Shown here: positions 53,226 through 64,000 of the stretch, in pieces | Numbering within the stretch: position 1 is the stretch's first letter | Layout of the letters: each line of letters begins with the position of its first letter | Source: Pseudodesulfovibrio sp. S3 | GTDB lineage: Bacteria > Desulfobacterota > Desulfovibrionia > Desulfovibrionales > Desulfovibrionaceae | Direction: 5' to 3' | NCBI RefSeq assembly: GCF_004025585.1 | Contig: NZ_QTZO01000001.1 | Location: 62,001 to 126,000, forward strand | DNA: 64,000 nt | Translations under genes and position numbers: made by a program | The notes under the pieces: model-generated | Database searches by the model: none | The model's input: the letters and a program-made list of their open reading frames with translations, nothing else | What the model was told of the DNA's origin: nothing

Positions 53226-54245
53226 CTATCCGGCAATCCTTGCTTCGGCCTTGCGGGATTCGATGAGCGAGGCGGCGCGTTGGGCAAGGTAGGTGATCTC
53301 GGGCTTGGACACCTGGTCGTCCGCGCCTACGGTCTCACCCCGGTGGCGGAGTTTTTCCGTGATGAGCGAGGAAAAGAGGATGACGGGCAGGTCCTTCAGC
53401 GCGGGGTCTTCCTTGATGCGTTTGCACAGGTGGTGGCCGTCCATCATGGGCATCTCTATGTCCGATACGACGACCTGCACATAGTCTGTGACAGGGCGGT
53501 TGTCGTCGAGCGCCAGTTTTTTGATTTCTTGCAGACGGTCCCAGCACTCTCTTCCGTTGTTGGTCTTTTCCACCTGAAATCCGGCCTGGCCGAGCATGTC
53601 GCGGATCATTTCGCGGATGAGCGGCGAGTCGTCGGCGATCAGGGCCTTGTAGCCGCTGTTGCCGTCGAAGATCACGTTGTCATCGAACTTGAGCCGCATG
53701 TCAGGATTGAGTTCCGAGACAATGCGTTCCAGGTCGAGGATGAACACGATGCGGTCGTCGAATTTTACCACGCCGGTGATGGAGTCGGAGGACAGGGCGG
53801 AAACATATTTGTTGGGGGCGTCGACGTCTTCCCAGGAAATACGGTGGATGCGGGTCACCCCGGAGACCATGAAGGCGGAGGTGACCTGGTTGAATTCGGT
53901 GACGATGACCTTGGGCGGTTCGTTTTCAACACGCTTCTTCTTGAGCCAGATGGACAGATCGAGCAGGGGGATGATGCGGGACCGCAAGTTGAAGGCTCCG
54001 AGCACTGCTTGGTGTGAAACTTCCGGCATCTCGGTGACTTGCGGCATTCGAATGATTTCAAGAACCTTGGCGACGTTGACGCCGTAGTATCCCTTGCGGC
54101 TCGGCTTGAGAGCGCCTTCGACGGGGTGGACTTCCTGATTCAGTTCCATGTCTCCGGATTTGGGCTCTTCTTCCAGATAGAACTCAACGATTTCAAGTTC
54201 ATTGGTGCCCGCTTCAAGCAGGATGTCGGTCGACTCAGTGGCCAT
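53226..54245 (-). CDS. cheV: CheV chemotaxis adaptor/receiver protein
   Basis: 339 residues. The N-terminal CheW-like domain (about 20-190: LEIVEFYLEEE, YGVNVAKVLEIIRMP, GAFNLRSRIIPLLDL) is followed by a receiver domain with VVVSDIEMPMMDG carrying the phospho-acceptor (about 266) and the lysine in DQVSKPE. CheV links receptors to CheA and is tuned by phosphorylation. It lies immediately past the transposon; its own terminator function is probably now supplied by the transposon end. Confidence 0.92.
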   Translation of the reverse strand: MATESTDILLEAGTNELEIVEFYLEEEPKSGDMELNQEVHPVEGALKPSRKGYYGVNVAKVLEIIRMPQVTEMPEVSHQAVLGAFNLRSRIIPLLDLSIWLKKKRVENEPPKVIVTEFNQVTSAFMVSGVTRIHRISWEDVDAPNKYVSALSSDSITGVVKFDDRIVFILDLERIVSELNPDMRLKFDDNVIFDGNSGYKALIADDSPLIREMIRDMLGQAGFQVEKTNNGRECWDRLQEIKKLALDDNRPVTDYVQVVVSDIEMPMMDGHHLCKRIKEDPALKDLPVILFSSLITEKLRHRGETVGADDQVSKPEITYLAQRAASLIESRKAEARIAG

Positions 54246-54307
54246 GGCACTACCGTTTCCTTGTCAAAGGTACGAAATGATTAAGGACGACTGGGCCGTT
54301 GTAAACG

Positions 54308-55327
54308 TTATTGGTGAATTACGTCAACCGGGGAGGTTTCCGCGTCCGTTTCAGCGGGTTCCATCTCTGCTATGGCCCCGACAGTCTGTTCCAGGATTTC
54401 CCATGTCTTGCATTGCAGCAGTGAGCCGCGCAGGGTTCGAATACCTCTGAGTCCCTTGGCGTAGCGGGGAATGATGGAGCGAATCTTGCGGAAGGACCGA
54501 CCATCGCCTTCGTATTCACGGGTGAGTCGGATATGTTCGAGGATGATGGCGGCCAAGGATGTGCCGTCACGGGCCGGAAGGGCAGTCCCCTGGCGCAGGG
54601 CCACGTACCTGGCGAAAATGGAGGGATCGTAGAGTGCGCCTCGTGCGAACATGATGGTGTCAATGCCGGTTTCCTCAACGCAACGAAGCCCGTCTTCAGC
54701 CGTGAACAGGTCGCCTGACCCGATCACGGGTATGGATACGGCTTTTTTCAGTTCCGCGAGTTTGGACCAGTCCGCCGTTCCGGCGAACATCTGTTTGCCG
54801 TACCTCGGGTGCAGCGTGACCCAATTCACACCGACGTCTTGAAGCCGTTTTGCCAGGTCGATGAAGACTTCTTCACCCTTGTTGAAGCCCAGGCGGAATT
54901 TGACGCCGACCCGGCCGCCCTGGGGATGTTCGGCCGCTTTCTCCACCATGATGGAGGCGAGGTTCACCAGCTTGTCGAGATCTTGCATGAGCTGCACGCC
55001 GGAGCCGGATTTGAGGACCTTGCGTACCGGGCAGCCGGCGTTGAGGTCGAAGTTCCGATACCCCATGGACACCAGCTTTTCCATGACTGGTTGGAAATAG
55101 TCGGCTTCGGAACCGAAGAGCTGGAGAACCATGGGATCGTCTTCTGGGCAGGTGGCCAGCAGGCGGCGTGTCCCCGCATTCTTGAAAGCCATGCCTTTGA
55201 CGGAAATCATCTCGGAGCAGGCCACTTTGCAGCCGTTTTTCTTGGCCAGAATCCGGAAGGGGAGATCCGAGTAACCGGCCAGCGGGGCAAGCCACGGGGA
55301 ATCAGGGGTAATTGAAAATGTCGTCAT
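54308..55327 (-). CDS. tRNA dihydrouridine synthase
   Basis: 339 residues of a Dus-family flavoenzyme. Signature blocks: WLAPLAGYSDLPFR, FDLNAGCPVRKVLKSGSG (catalytic cysteine in AGCPV), VKFRLGF and IMFARGALYDP. The DusB-like subclass cannot be set by eye. The start at 55327 (MTTFSITPDSP) is preferred to the extension reaching 55435, whose composition is not protein-like. No clear ribosome site. Confidence 0.9.
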   Translation of the reverse strand: MTTFSITPDSPWLAPLAGYSDLPFRILAKKNGCKVACSEMISVKGMAFKNAGTRRLLATCPEDDPMVLQLFGSEADYFQPVMEKLVSMGYRNFDLNAGCPVRKVLKSGSGVQLMQDLDKLVNLASIMVEKAAEHPQGGRVGVKFRLGFNKGEEVFIDLAKRLQDVGVNWVTLHPRYGKQMFAGTADWSKLAELKKAVSIPVIGSGDLFTAEDGLRCVEETGIDTIMFARGALYDPSIFARYVALRQGTALPARDGTSLAAIILEHIRLTREYEGDGRSFRKIRSIIPRYAKGLRGIRTLRGSLLQCKTWEILEQTVGAIAEMEPAETDAETSPVDVIHQ

Positions 55328-55612
55328 GGTGGGAAGCTCATACGAACTCCAAGGAAGGGAGTCAAAGGGAAATGGGGGGGGCTGTCCCGGCTTTCGACTA
55401 CGAAGTGCCGACGGTCGCGAAGTGCCGAGGTGCAAAGGGGCGTGTGTGTGGTTTGCGTGTCATTGGTTTTGACTCTGAATGTACACAGTGCAGTTGCGGA
55501 ATGGGTTGCGGCCTGGCCGAAAGTATGCGCATGATCAGGGCCGATGCGGTAATTCGAGTCTGTTGAGGCGTGTGTGCATTGGGAAATAATTTAAAAAAAA
55601 ACAGGATCAGGG
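55328..55612. other. Intergenic stretch, no feature seen
   Basis: About 285 bases between the dihydrouridine synthase start and the tRNA promoter. No supportable gene, strong hairpin or repeat was found. Confidence 0.6.
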
Positions 55613-55641
55613 TTGACAAACAACTGCTTTTATCATTACAC
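55613..55641 (+). promoter_or_regulatory. Promoter candidate of the tRNA-tuf operon
   Basis: Perfect TTGACA at 55613-55618, 17 bases, then TTACAC at 55636-55641. The -10 is weak but the spacing and the position about 108 bases before the first tRNA fit a sigma-70 promoter. Confidence 0.5.
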
Positions 55642-55749
55642 CGGCCCGTCTTCAAGCGCAAGGCGGCTCCAACCCGAGTTCGGGAAAAAAGGTCGTTGAA
55701 AACTCTTGATTTTTGAAATAGCGGCGTATATAGACTTCGTTCCCAGTGA

Positions 55750-55825
55750 GCTGGCGTAGCTCAATTGGTAGAGCAGCTGATTTGTAATCAGCAGGTTGCG
55801 GGTTCAAGTCCCATCGCCAGCTCCA
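55750..55825 (+). tRNA. tRNA-Thr (TGT)
   Basis: 76 bases, acceptor GCTGGCG/CGCCAGC closed, D, anticodon and T arms complete, CCA encoded. Anticodon TGT in CTGATTTGTAATCAG. First of the cluster before tuf. Confidence 0.96.
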
Positions 55826-55837
55826 TATGATATTAAT

Positions 55838-55923
55838 GGTGGGGTTCCCGAGTGGCCAAAGGGAACAGACTGTAAATCTGTCGGCGTACGCCTTCGGAGG
55901 TTCAAATCCTCCCCCCACCACCA
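55838..55923 (+). tRNA. tRNA-Tyr (GTA)
   Basis: 86 bases with the long variable arm of class II. Acceptor GGTGGGG/CCCCACC pairs fully; anticodon GTA in GACTGTAAATC; CCA encoded. Confidence 0.96.
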
Positions 55924-55985
55924 TTTTTTTGAATCACGCTGTAGGAGGCCGGTCCGAGAGACTGCTGATGGACTACAGGGAGTGA

Positions 55986-56061
55986 GCGGGAATAGCTCAA
56001 TGGCTAGAGCATCAGCCTTCCAAGCTGAGGGTTGCGGGTTCGAGTCCCGTTTCCCGCTCCA
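55986..56061 (+). tRNA. tRNA-Gly (TCC)
   Basis: 76 bases. Acceptor GCGGGAA/TTCCCGC, anticodon TCC in CAGCCTTCCAAGCTG, CCA encoded. Confidence 0.96.
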
Positions 56062-56114
56062 TTTTTAGCCGTCCCTCCATCCATCATCATAAATAAATAC
56101 AGCGTGAGCAATTG

Positions 56115-56190
56115 GTTCGCGTAGCTCAGTCGGCAGAGTGCATCCTTGGTTAAGGATGAAGTCCAGGTTCAAATCCGGTCATGAGCTTCA
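56115..56190 (+). pseudogene. Degenerate tRNA-Thr (GGT)
   Basis: Sits where the order Thr-Tyr-Gly-Thr-tuf would place tRNA-Thr(GGT), and its anticodon region CATCCTTGGTTAAGGATG is recognisable. The anticodon loop is eight bases instead of seven (an extra T), the 5' acceptor GTTCGCG pairs poorly with the 3' half CATGAGC, the T stem has two mismatches (CCAGG/CCGGT), and the end reads TCA instead of CCA. It is therefore probably not a functional tRNA. Alternatively it could be a divergent tRNA; a scan would decide. Confidence 0.65.
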
Positions 56191-56278
56191 TAGGCGTTTT
56201 TTTTGTTTGTATTGACTTGTCAGCAAGTATTTAGAAATAGAAACCTACATAACTTTATTGATCCAGGGGGTTATTGAA

Positions 56279-57472
56279 ATGGGTAAAGCTAAATTTGAAC
56301 GTAGCAAGCCTCACGTTAACATCGGCACCATCGGTCACATCGACCATGGTAAGACCACTCTGACCGCTGCCATCACCAAACTGGCTCACATGGCCGGTCA
56401 CGGCGAATACGTCGCTTTCGATCAGATCGACAAGGCTCCCGAGGAGAAAGAGCGCGGCATCACCATCGCCACCGCCCACGTCGAGTACGAGACCAACAAT
56501 CGCCACTACGCCCACGTGGACTGCCCCGGTCACGCCGACTACATCAAGAACATGATCACCGGTGCCGCCCAGATGGACGGCGCTATTCTGGTCTGCGCAG
56601 CCACCGACGGTCCCATGCCCCAGACCCGTGAGCACATCCTGCTTGCCCGTCAGGTCGGCGTGCCCGCCATGGTCGTCTTCATGAACAAATGCGACATGGT
56701 CGACGACGAAGAGTTGCTCGAACTGGTCGAACTCGAAATCCGCGAGCTGCTTTCCAAGTACGAATTCCCCGGCGACGACATTCCGGTCATCCAGGGTTCC
56801 GCCCTGAAGGCCCTGGAATGCGATGACATCAACGATCCTGCTGCCAAGCCCGTTCTTGATCTGCTGGAAGCTTGCGACTCCTACATCCCCGAGCCGCAGC
56901 GCGACATCGACATGCCCTTCCTGATGCCCGTCGAGGACGTCTTCTCCATTTCCGGTCGTGGTACCGTTATCACCGGTCGTGTGGAGCGCGGTATCATCAA
57001 GGTCGGTGAAGAGCTTGAAATCGTCGGCATCAAGGACACCATCAAGACCACCTGCACCGGTGTCGAGATGTTCCGCAAGCTGCTCGACCAGGGCCAGGCC
57101 GGTGACAACGTCGGTCTCCTGATCCGCGGCGTGAAGCGTGAAGAAGTGGAACGCGGCCAGGTTGCTGCCAAGCCCAAATCCATCAACCCGCACACCAAGT
57201 TCAAGGCCGAGGTCTACGTCCTCTCCAAAGACGAAGGTGGCCGTCACACCCCGTTCTTCTCCGGCTACCGTCCGCAGTTCTACTTCCGTACCACTGACAT
57301 CACCGGTGTGGTTACCCTGGAAGAGGGCGTCGAGATGGTCATGCCCGGCGATAACGCCACTTTCAACGTCGAGATGATTCACCCCATCGCCATGGAAGTC
57401 GGTCTGCGCTTCGCTATTCGCGAAGGTGGCCGTACCGTCGGCGCCGGTGTTGTCACCGAGATCGTGGAGTAA
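56279..57472 (+). CDS. tuf: Elongation factor Tu
   Basis: 397-residue GTPase that delivers aminoacyl-tRNA to the ribosome. G motifs: [18 protein letters not shown] and SALKAL. The start at 56279 ([16 protein letters not shown]) is conserved; GGGGG with an AT-rich spacer precedes it. Embedded in tRNA-tuf-rpmG order. A TTGACT sequence at 56212 might be an extra promoter. Confidence 0.99.
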   Translation: MGKAKFERSKPHVNIGTIGHIDHGKTTLTAAITKLAHMAGHGEYVAFDQIDKAPEEKERGITIATAHVEYETNNRHYAHVDCPGHADYIKNMITGAAQMDGAILVCAATDGPMPQTREHILLARQVGVPAMVVFMNKCDMVDDEELLELVELEIRELLSKYEFPGDDIPVIQGSALKALECDDINDPAAKPVLDLLEACDSYIPEPQRDIDMPFLMPVEDVFSISGRGTVITGRVERGIIKVGEELEIVGIKDTIKTTCTGVEMFRKLLDQGQAGDNVGLLIRGVKREEVERGQVAAKPKSINPHTKFKAEVYVLSKDEGGRHTPFFSGYRPQFYFRTTDITGVVTLEEGVEMVMPGDNATFNVEMIHPIAMEVGLRFAIREGGRTVGAGVVTEIVE

Positions 57473-57474
57473 TC

Positions 57475-57624
57475 ATGCGAATCAATATTCAGCTGCAGTG
57501 CACCGAGTGCAAGCGTAAGAATTACGCAACGCAGAAGAACAAGAAGAATACTACCGGTCGCCTGGAAGTGAAGAAGTATTGTCCTTGGGACAAGAAACAC
57601 ACTGTCCACAAAGAGTCCAAGTAG
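57475..57624 (+). CDS. rpmG: 50S ribosomal protein L33
   Basis: 49-residue protein ([20 protein letters not shown] start, ending HTVHKESK). The ATG follows the tuf stop by two bases. The zinc-type pair CxxC is seen at 9-12, and the second pair is only partly kept (YCPWD), as in mixed C+/C- forms. Found by eye as it is too short for standard ORF calls. Confidence 0.95.
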   Translation: MRINIQLQCTECKRKNYATQKNKKNTTGRLEVKKYCPWDKKHTVHKESK

Positions 57625-57636
57625 TTTCGATAGTGC

Positions 57637-57713
57637 AGGGGTATAGTTCCAACGGCTAGAACGCCGGTCTCCAAAACCGGATGTTGGGGGTTCGAATCCC
57701 TCTACCCCTGCCA
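57637..57713 (+). tRNA. tRNA-Trp (CCA)
   Basis: 77 bases, acceptor AGGGGTA/TACCCCT, anticodon CCA in CCGGTCTCCAAAACCGG, CCA encoded. Between rpmG and secE, the common bacterial position. Confidence 0.96.
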
Positions 57714-57733
57714 ATATGAGTCTTTGAAAGCGG

Positions 57734-57770
57734 TGCGGGGTCTTGCCCTAAACAGCAAGGCCCCGCCCAA
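57734..57770 (+). other. Hairpin between tRNA-Trp and secE
   Basis: GCGGGGTCTTGC and GCAAGGCCCCGC pair over 12 bases (one G-T) with an eight-base loop. No T run follows, so RNA processing or a mild attenuator is more likely than termination. Confidence 0.45.
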
Positions 57771-57796
57771 CCGCTCAATAATTTGGGAAAAGAGAT

Positions 57797-58054
57797 ATGG
57801 CCAAAAAGAAAGGCAAGAAGGCCGCTGAAAAGCAGGCCACACAGAGTCTGGCAGCCGGGCCGATGGGCAAGATCAAGGAATTCCTGGAATTCTTTGAGGA
57901 GTCCAAGGTCGAGATCAAGAAAGTGGTCTGGCCGACCCGCAAGGAAACTGTCACCACGTGCATCGCCGTGCTGGTCGTTTCCGTGGTCATCGCTCTTTAT
58001 CTGGGTGTGGTTGATCTCGCGTTCTCCAAGATCGTCGAGACCATCCTCTCCTAG
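57797..58054 (+). CDS. secE: Preprotein translocase subunit SecE
   Basis: 85 residues. Lysine-rich N-terminus, then the conserved FFEESKVEIKKVVWPTRKET segment and a single membrane helix (about 56-80). Short single-helix SecE form common outside Enterobacteria. Clamps SecY in the membrane. Followed by nusG after 33 bases. Confidence 0.95.
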   Translation: MAKKKGKKAAEKQATQSLAAGPMGKIKEFLEFFEESKVEIKKVVWPTRKETVTTCIAVLVVSVVIALYLGVVDLAFSKIVETILS

Positions 58055-58087
58055 GACCAAAGCTACCTGCAAAGGCTGGAACACAAC

Positions 58088-58645
58088 ATGGATGCCACAT
58101 TGGAACAAGCTGCACCTCGCACCCGCTGGTACATCGTTCACACCTACTCTGGATTTGAGCAGCGTGTCGAACAGACCGTCCGCGAGATGATGCGCACAGG
58201 ACAGGACAAGGGCCTCATTGAAGAGGTCGTCATGCCCACCGAAAAGATCGTCGAAATGGTCAAGGGTGAGCGCAAGACGTCTACACGCAAGTTCTATCCT
58301 GGATACATCATGATCAAGATGATTCTGACTGATGATTCCTGGCATCTCATCCAGTCCATTCCGCGTGTGACCGGATTCGTTGGCGGTAAGAACCGTCCGA
58401 CCCCCATGCGTGATAGTGAGGCGGAGAATATCCTCAACATGATGGAAAGCCGCCAGGAGAAACCCCGTCCCAAGTTCAATTTCGAACGAGGTGACGAGGT
58501 GAGGGTCATCGACGGCCCATTCAGCGGCTTCAACGGTGTTGTGGAAGAAGTCAATTACGACAAGGGTAAACTCAAAGTATCCGTCTCTATCTTCGGGCGT
58601 CAGACTCCAGTGGAGCTGGATTTTGTCCAGGTGGACAAGGGATAG
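58088..58645 (+). CDS. nusG: Transcription antitermination protein NusG
   Basis: 185 residues. N-terminal NGN domain starting RWYIVHTYSGFEQRVEQ, flexible link, and C-terminal KOW domain (RGDEVRVIDGPFSGFNGVV). Binds RNA polymerase and joins it to ribosome or Rho. Full length. Confidence 0.97.
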   Translation: MDATLEQAAPRTRWYIVHTYSGFEQRVEQTVREMMRTGQDKGLIEEVVMPTEKIVEMVKGERKTSTRKFYPGYIMIKMILTDDSWHLIQSIPRVTGFVGGKNRPTPMRDSEAENILNMMESRQEKPRPKFNFERGDEVRVIDGPFSGFNGVVEEVNYDKGKLKVSVSIFGRQTPVELDFVQVDKG

Positions 58646-58688
58646 CCCATATTGTCGCTAACAGCGAAATTTCTCATCGAGGAATACA

Positions 58689-59114
58689 ATGGCCAAGAAA
58701 GAATTAGGAAAGATTAAACTGCAGATTCCCGCTGGCAGTGCAAACCCCTCCCCGCCGGTCGGTCCGGCTTTGGGTCAGCACGGCGTGAACATCATGGAAT
58801 TCTGCAAGGCGTTCAACGCCAGGACACAGGACCAGAAAGGTCTCATCATCCCGGTGGTCATCACCGTGTATGCAGACCGTTCCTTCGATTTTATCACCAA
58901 GACCCCTCCGGCGGCCGTACTGTTGCTCAAGGCAGCCAAGCTGGAAAAGGGCTCCAGTGAACCCAACAAGGAAAAAGTCGGCAAGGTCACCAAGGCTCAG
59001 CTCAAGGAGATCGCCGAACTGAAGATGGTTGATTTGAATGCCAATGATCTCGAACACGCCATGCTTCAGATTGAGGGTACAGCCCGCAGCATGGGTATCG
59101 AAGTCAAGGGTTAG
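58689..59114 (+). CDS. rplK: 50S ribosomal protein L11
   Basis: 141 residues. Opens [20 protein letters not shown] and has [17 protein letters not shown], the rRNA- and GTPase-centre-binding signature. First of rplKAJL; two-component stalk base. Confidence 0.98.
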   Translation: MAKKELGKIKLQIPAGSANPSPPVGPALGQHGVNIMEFCKAFNARTQDQKGLIIPVVITVYADRSFDFITKTPPAAVLLLKAAKLEKGSSEPNKEKVGKVTKAQLKEIAELKMVDLNANDLEHAMLQIEGTARSMGIEVKG

Positions 59115-59127
59115 TGAGGAAATAAAA

Positions 59128-59835
59128 ATGCCTAAGCATGGAAAAAAATACCGCAACGCTGTTGGTGACCGTGATATCGCTTTGCGTGTTGATGTCGAAG
59201 AGGGCGTGAAGGCCGCTGTCGCAGCAGCCTTTGCCAAGTTCGACGAGACCGTTGATGTCGCCATCAACCTCGGCGTGGATCCCAAGTATTCCGATCAGAT
59301 GATCCGTGGCGCTGTCAGCCTGCCCAATGGGCTTGGCAAAGACATACGTGTCGCTGTCTTCTGTAAGGGTGAAAAGGAAAATGAGGCCAAGGAAGCCGGT
59401 GCCGATTTCTACGGTTCCGACGAACTGGTCGAGAAGATCCAGGGCGGCTGGTTGGATTTCGACAAGGCTGTCGCCACCCCTGACATGATGGCCGTGGTCG
59501 GTAAGATCGGTCGTGTGCTCGGACCCCGTGGCATGATGCCCAACGCCAAGACCGGCACCGTGACCATGGATGTGGCCAAGGCCGTCACCGAACTCAAGGC
59601 CGGTAAGGTCGAGTTCAAGGTTGACAAGGCCGGTGTGCTGCACGCCCCCATTGGTAAGGTCTCCTTTGGCCCGGAAAAGCTCCTTGAGAATCTCAGGGCG
59701 CTGCTGGACACCGTCATGCGTCTCAAACCTTCCTCTGCGAAGGGAACGTACATGAAGGCGATGGCTGTTTCGTCCACCATGGGACCTGGTGTCAAGGTTG
59801 ATCCCTTGACCATCCGGAAATTCCTGGAAGTTTAA
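59128..59835 (+). CDS. rplA: 50S ribosomal protein L1
   Basis: 235 residues, start ATG 59128 with GAGGA upstream ([12 protein letters not shown]). Conserved [19 protein letters not shown] block. Binds 23S rRNA in the L1 stalk and commonly represses its own operon. Confidence 0.98.
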   Translation: MPKHGKKYRNAVGDRDIALRVDVEEGVKAAVAAAFAKFDETVDVAINLGVDPKYSDQMIRGAVSLPNGLGKDIRVAVFCKGEKENEAKEAGADFYGSDELVEKIQGGWLDFDKAVATPDMMAVVGKIGRVLGPRGMMPNAKTGTVTMDVAKAVTELKAGKVEFKVDKAGVLHAPIGKVSFGPEKLLENLRALLDTVMRLKPSSAKGTYMKAMAVSSTMGPGVKVDPLTIRKFLEV

Positions 59836-59987
59836 CAGTATTGGAATGCCGGACTTCCTCTTGGAAGTCCTGTAGATAATTGCACGGAAGGTTGAGTCAG
59901 AGACGGCAGGTGGGGCTGTGATCCCTTAATATCCTGCTCAGACAAAGCTTTGACCTGCTTTCCGGGCCGAACGACGAGGAGTGGTAG
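59836..59987 (+). promoter_or_regulatory. L10-type leader (autoregulatory region) of rplJL
   Basis: 152 bases between rplA and rplJ with GGACTTCCTCTTGGAAGTCC near the start, a purine-rich kink-turn-like middle and GAGGAGTGG before the ATG. Position and structure match the L10(L12) binding leader that represses rplJ/rplL. Recognised by location and hairpins. Confidence 0.6.
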
Positions 59988-60509
59988 ATGAACAGGCAAG
60001 AAAAGGCCCAGATCATCGAGCAGCTGCACGAAAAAGCTTCGCGCGCCAGCATCGCCGTCGTCACCGATTTCAAGGGGATTTCCGTCGAGGAAATCACCAA
60101 ATTGCGCTCCAAGTGCTTTGAAGTCGGCGTCGACTACCAAGTCGTCAAGAATACCCTGGCCCGGTTGGCTCTCAAGGATACCGATCACGGTGAATTGAGC
60201 GAACACCTTAAAGAGAACTGCGCTATTGCGCTTGGGTACGACGATCCCGTCGCCCTTGCCAAGGCGTTGGCCGACTACGCAAAGACGAACAAGAAGTTCG
60301 CCCTGCGTTTCGGTACTCTGGAAGGCCAGTTTCTTGACAGCGATGCAGTAAAGGAACTTTCCAAGATGCCCAGCAAGCCTGAGCTCTTGAGTTCCGTACT
60401 CGGCACTATGCAGGCAGTACCCCGCAATTTCGTGTGCTTGTTCGCAAACATCGAACGCAAGTTCCTGTACGCCTTGACCGCAATCAAGGAACAGAAAGAA
60501 GCTGCGTAA
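59988..60509 (+). CDS. rplJ: 50S ribosomal protein L10
   Basis: 173 residues, start [13 protein letters not shown] with AGGAG upstream. Conserved [17 protein letters not shown] and [10 protein letters not shown]. Anchors L7/L12 dimers to the stalk. 39 bases before rplL. Confidence 0.97.
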   Translation: MNRQEKAQIIEQLHEKASRASIAVVTDFKGISVEEITKLRSKCFEVGVDYQVVKNTLARLALKDTDHGELSEHLKENCAIALGYDDPVALAKALADYAKTNKKFALRFGTLEGQFLDSDAVKELSKMPSKPELLSSVLGTMQAVPRNFVCLFANIERKFLYALTAIKEQKEAA

Positions 60510-60548
60510 AAACAGGTTCAAAGCGAATCAATTTTAAGGAGATTTACA

Positions 60549-60935
60549 ATGGCTGATATCACCAAAGAACAGGTTGTCGAATTCATTGGCAACATGACCG
60601 TCCTGGAGCTTTCCGCATTCATCAAAGAGCTGGAAGAAGTCTTCGGCGTGGAAGCTGCCGCTCCGGCCGCTGCCATGATGATGGCTCCCGCTGCCGGCGG
60701 CGAAGCTGCTGCCGATGAAGAGCAGACCGAATTCAACGTTGTGCTGACCAATGCCGGTGGCAACAAGATCGCCGTCATCAAGGCTGTCCGCGCCCTCACC
60801 GGCCTGGGCCTGAAAGAAGCCAAGGCAGTTGTCGACGAAGCCCCCAAGGCAATCAAGGAAGGCGTTTCCAAGGATGAGGCTGACGAGGCCGCCAAGCAGC
60901 TTCAAGAAGCTGGCGCCGAAGTTGAAGTTAAGTAA
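60549..60935 (+). CDS. rplL: 50S ribosomal protein L7/L12
   Basis: 128 residues. N-terminal dimerisation part ([20 protein letters not shown]), alanine/glycine hinge ([16 protein letters not shown] region), C-terminal factor-binding domain ([20 protein letters not shown]). AAGGAG before the ATG. Confidence 0.98.
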   Translation: MADITKEQVVEFIGNMTVLELSAFIKELEEVFGVEAAAPAAAMMMAPAAGGEAAADEEQTEFNVVLTNAGGNKIAVIKAVRALTGLGLKEAKAVVDEAPKAIKEGVSKDEADEAAKQLQEAGAEVEVK

Positions 60936-60955
60936 CTTCAGCACTTTAAGCTAAC

Positions 60956-61003
60956 AAAGCGAAGAGCGCTCGCCCTCGTAATAAGGGCGTTGCGCTCTTT
61001 GCT
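60956..61003 (+). other. rplL-rpoB intergenic hairpin
   Basis: GCGAAGAGCGC...CGCCCT pairs with AGGGCG...GCGCTCTTTGC, a long interrupted stem (60959-61001). In E. coli the same gap has an attenuator and RNase III site; a like role is inferred. No T run follows. The rest of the 289-base gap up to rpoB shows nothing else. Confidence 0.5.
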
Positions 61004-61224
61004 CTGTATGTATTATACTGGTTAAATCGCCTTACGCTTTTGGGTTTTCACGCTGTATGATGAAAGTCTGCTCCTCGTCGGTGTGCCGGGGTTTTGGTTC
61101 CGGCTACAGCTTATCTACCCAATTATCGCACCGGTCGCGTTCATAGGCCGATGCGTCGACAGAGGGTAAGGGCTTCCCATAAGCCCCGCGCCCCAACCAT
61201 CAACCGCTCATGCATGAGGGTACA

Positions 61225-64000
<2,776 letters not shown>

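Noticed and set aside
56255-57382. Long minus-strand open frame opposite tuf
   Set aside because: Shadow of the highly biased EF-Tu coding strand; no family and overlaps an unquestioned gene entirely.

Overview
The window reads as a chromosomal segment of a Gram-negative, sulfate-reducer-like deltaproteobacterium, most probably Desulfovibrionales (Desulfovibrio or Pseudodesulfovibrio type). The case rests on the gene content: a periplasmic CbiK cobaltochelatase beside a cytoplasmic CbiK, a corrinoid-activator-like ferredoxin/ASKHA protein, HypD/HypE, Kdo/heptose lipopolysaccharide genes, and the tRNA-tuf-rpmG-tRNA-secE-nusG-rplKAJL-rpoB order. This is inference from families and synteny; no database search was possible.

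Bases 1-7.7 kb (+) are a housekeeping run: a cut-off tRNA methylthiotransferase, DUF4416, yicC, remA-like, gmk, pyrF, a TPR protein, an HDOD protein and recJ. Bases 7.9-12.0 kb (-) are an overlapping set: corrinoid-activator-like protein, Rsm22-like methyltransferase, lipB and lipA. Bases 12.5-18.1 kb (-) are a B12-riboswitch operon (periplasmic cbiK, BtuCDF-type transporter, cobI, cytoplasmic cbiK). Bases 18.1-20.9 kb (-) are a chemotaxis-type module with the phosphorylatable Hpt domain on a separate protein. Bases 21-25 kb (+) hold trmH, a Sua5/TsaC protein, a Nudix hydrolase, pdxA and gmhB, with a 0.5-kb non-coding stretch containing a textbook sigma-54 promoter motif. Bases 25-30.5 kb (-) hold TPR, carA, kdsB, waaA, ddl and an HD protein. 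Bases 30.7-33.7 kb (+) hold a membrane protein, hypD and hypE.

The main discovery is a 19,483-bp transposon at 33,717-53,199. It is bounded by perfect 23-bp inverted repeats and an exact 8-bp target duplication (TTATGCGG at 33709-33716 and 53200-53207), and it sits between the convergent genes hypE and cheV. It carries an IS1595-family transposase and a large anti-plasmid/anti-phage cargo. One part is a Wadjet-like SMC operon (jetA-jetB-jetC-jetD) whose last gene is translationally coupled to a metallophosphoesterase, followed by two unknown genes and controlled by a divergent WYL regulator with a 15-bp palindromic operator candidate. The other part is an OLD-nuclease/UvrD-helicase pair resembling Gabija. 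An IS200-type element has inserted near the right end. The chromosome has thus gained a defence island in one transposition-like event.

After the island come cheV, a dihydrouridine synthase, and the conserved tRNA-Thr/Tyr/Gly cluster in front of tuf. The fourth tRNA, expected to be tRNA-Thr(GGT), looks degenerate. The translation/transcription operon then runs to the window edge inside rpoB.
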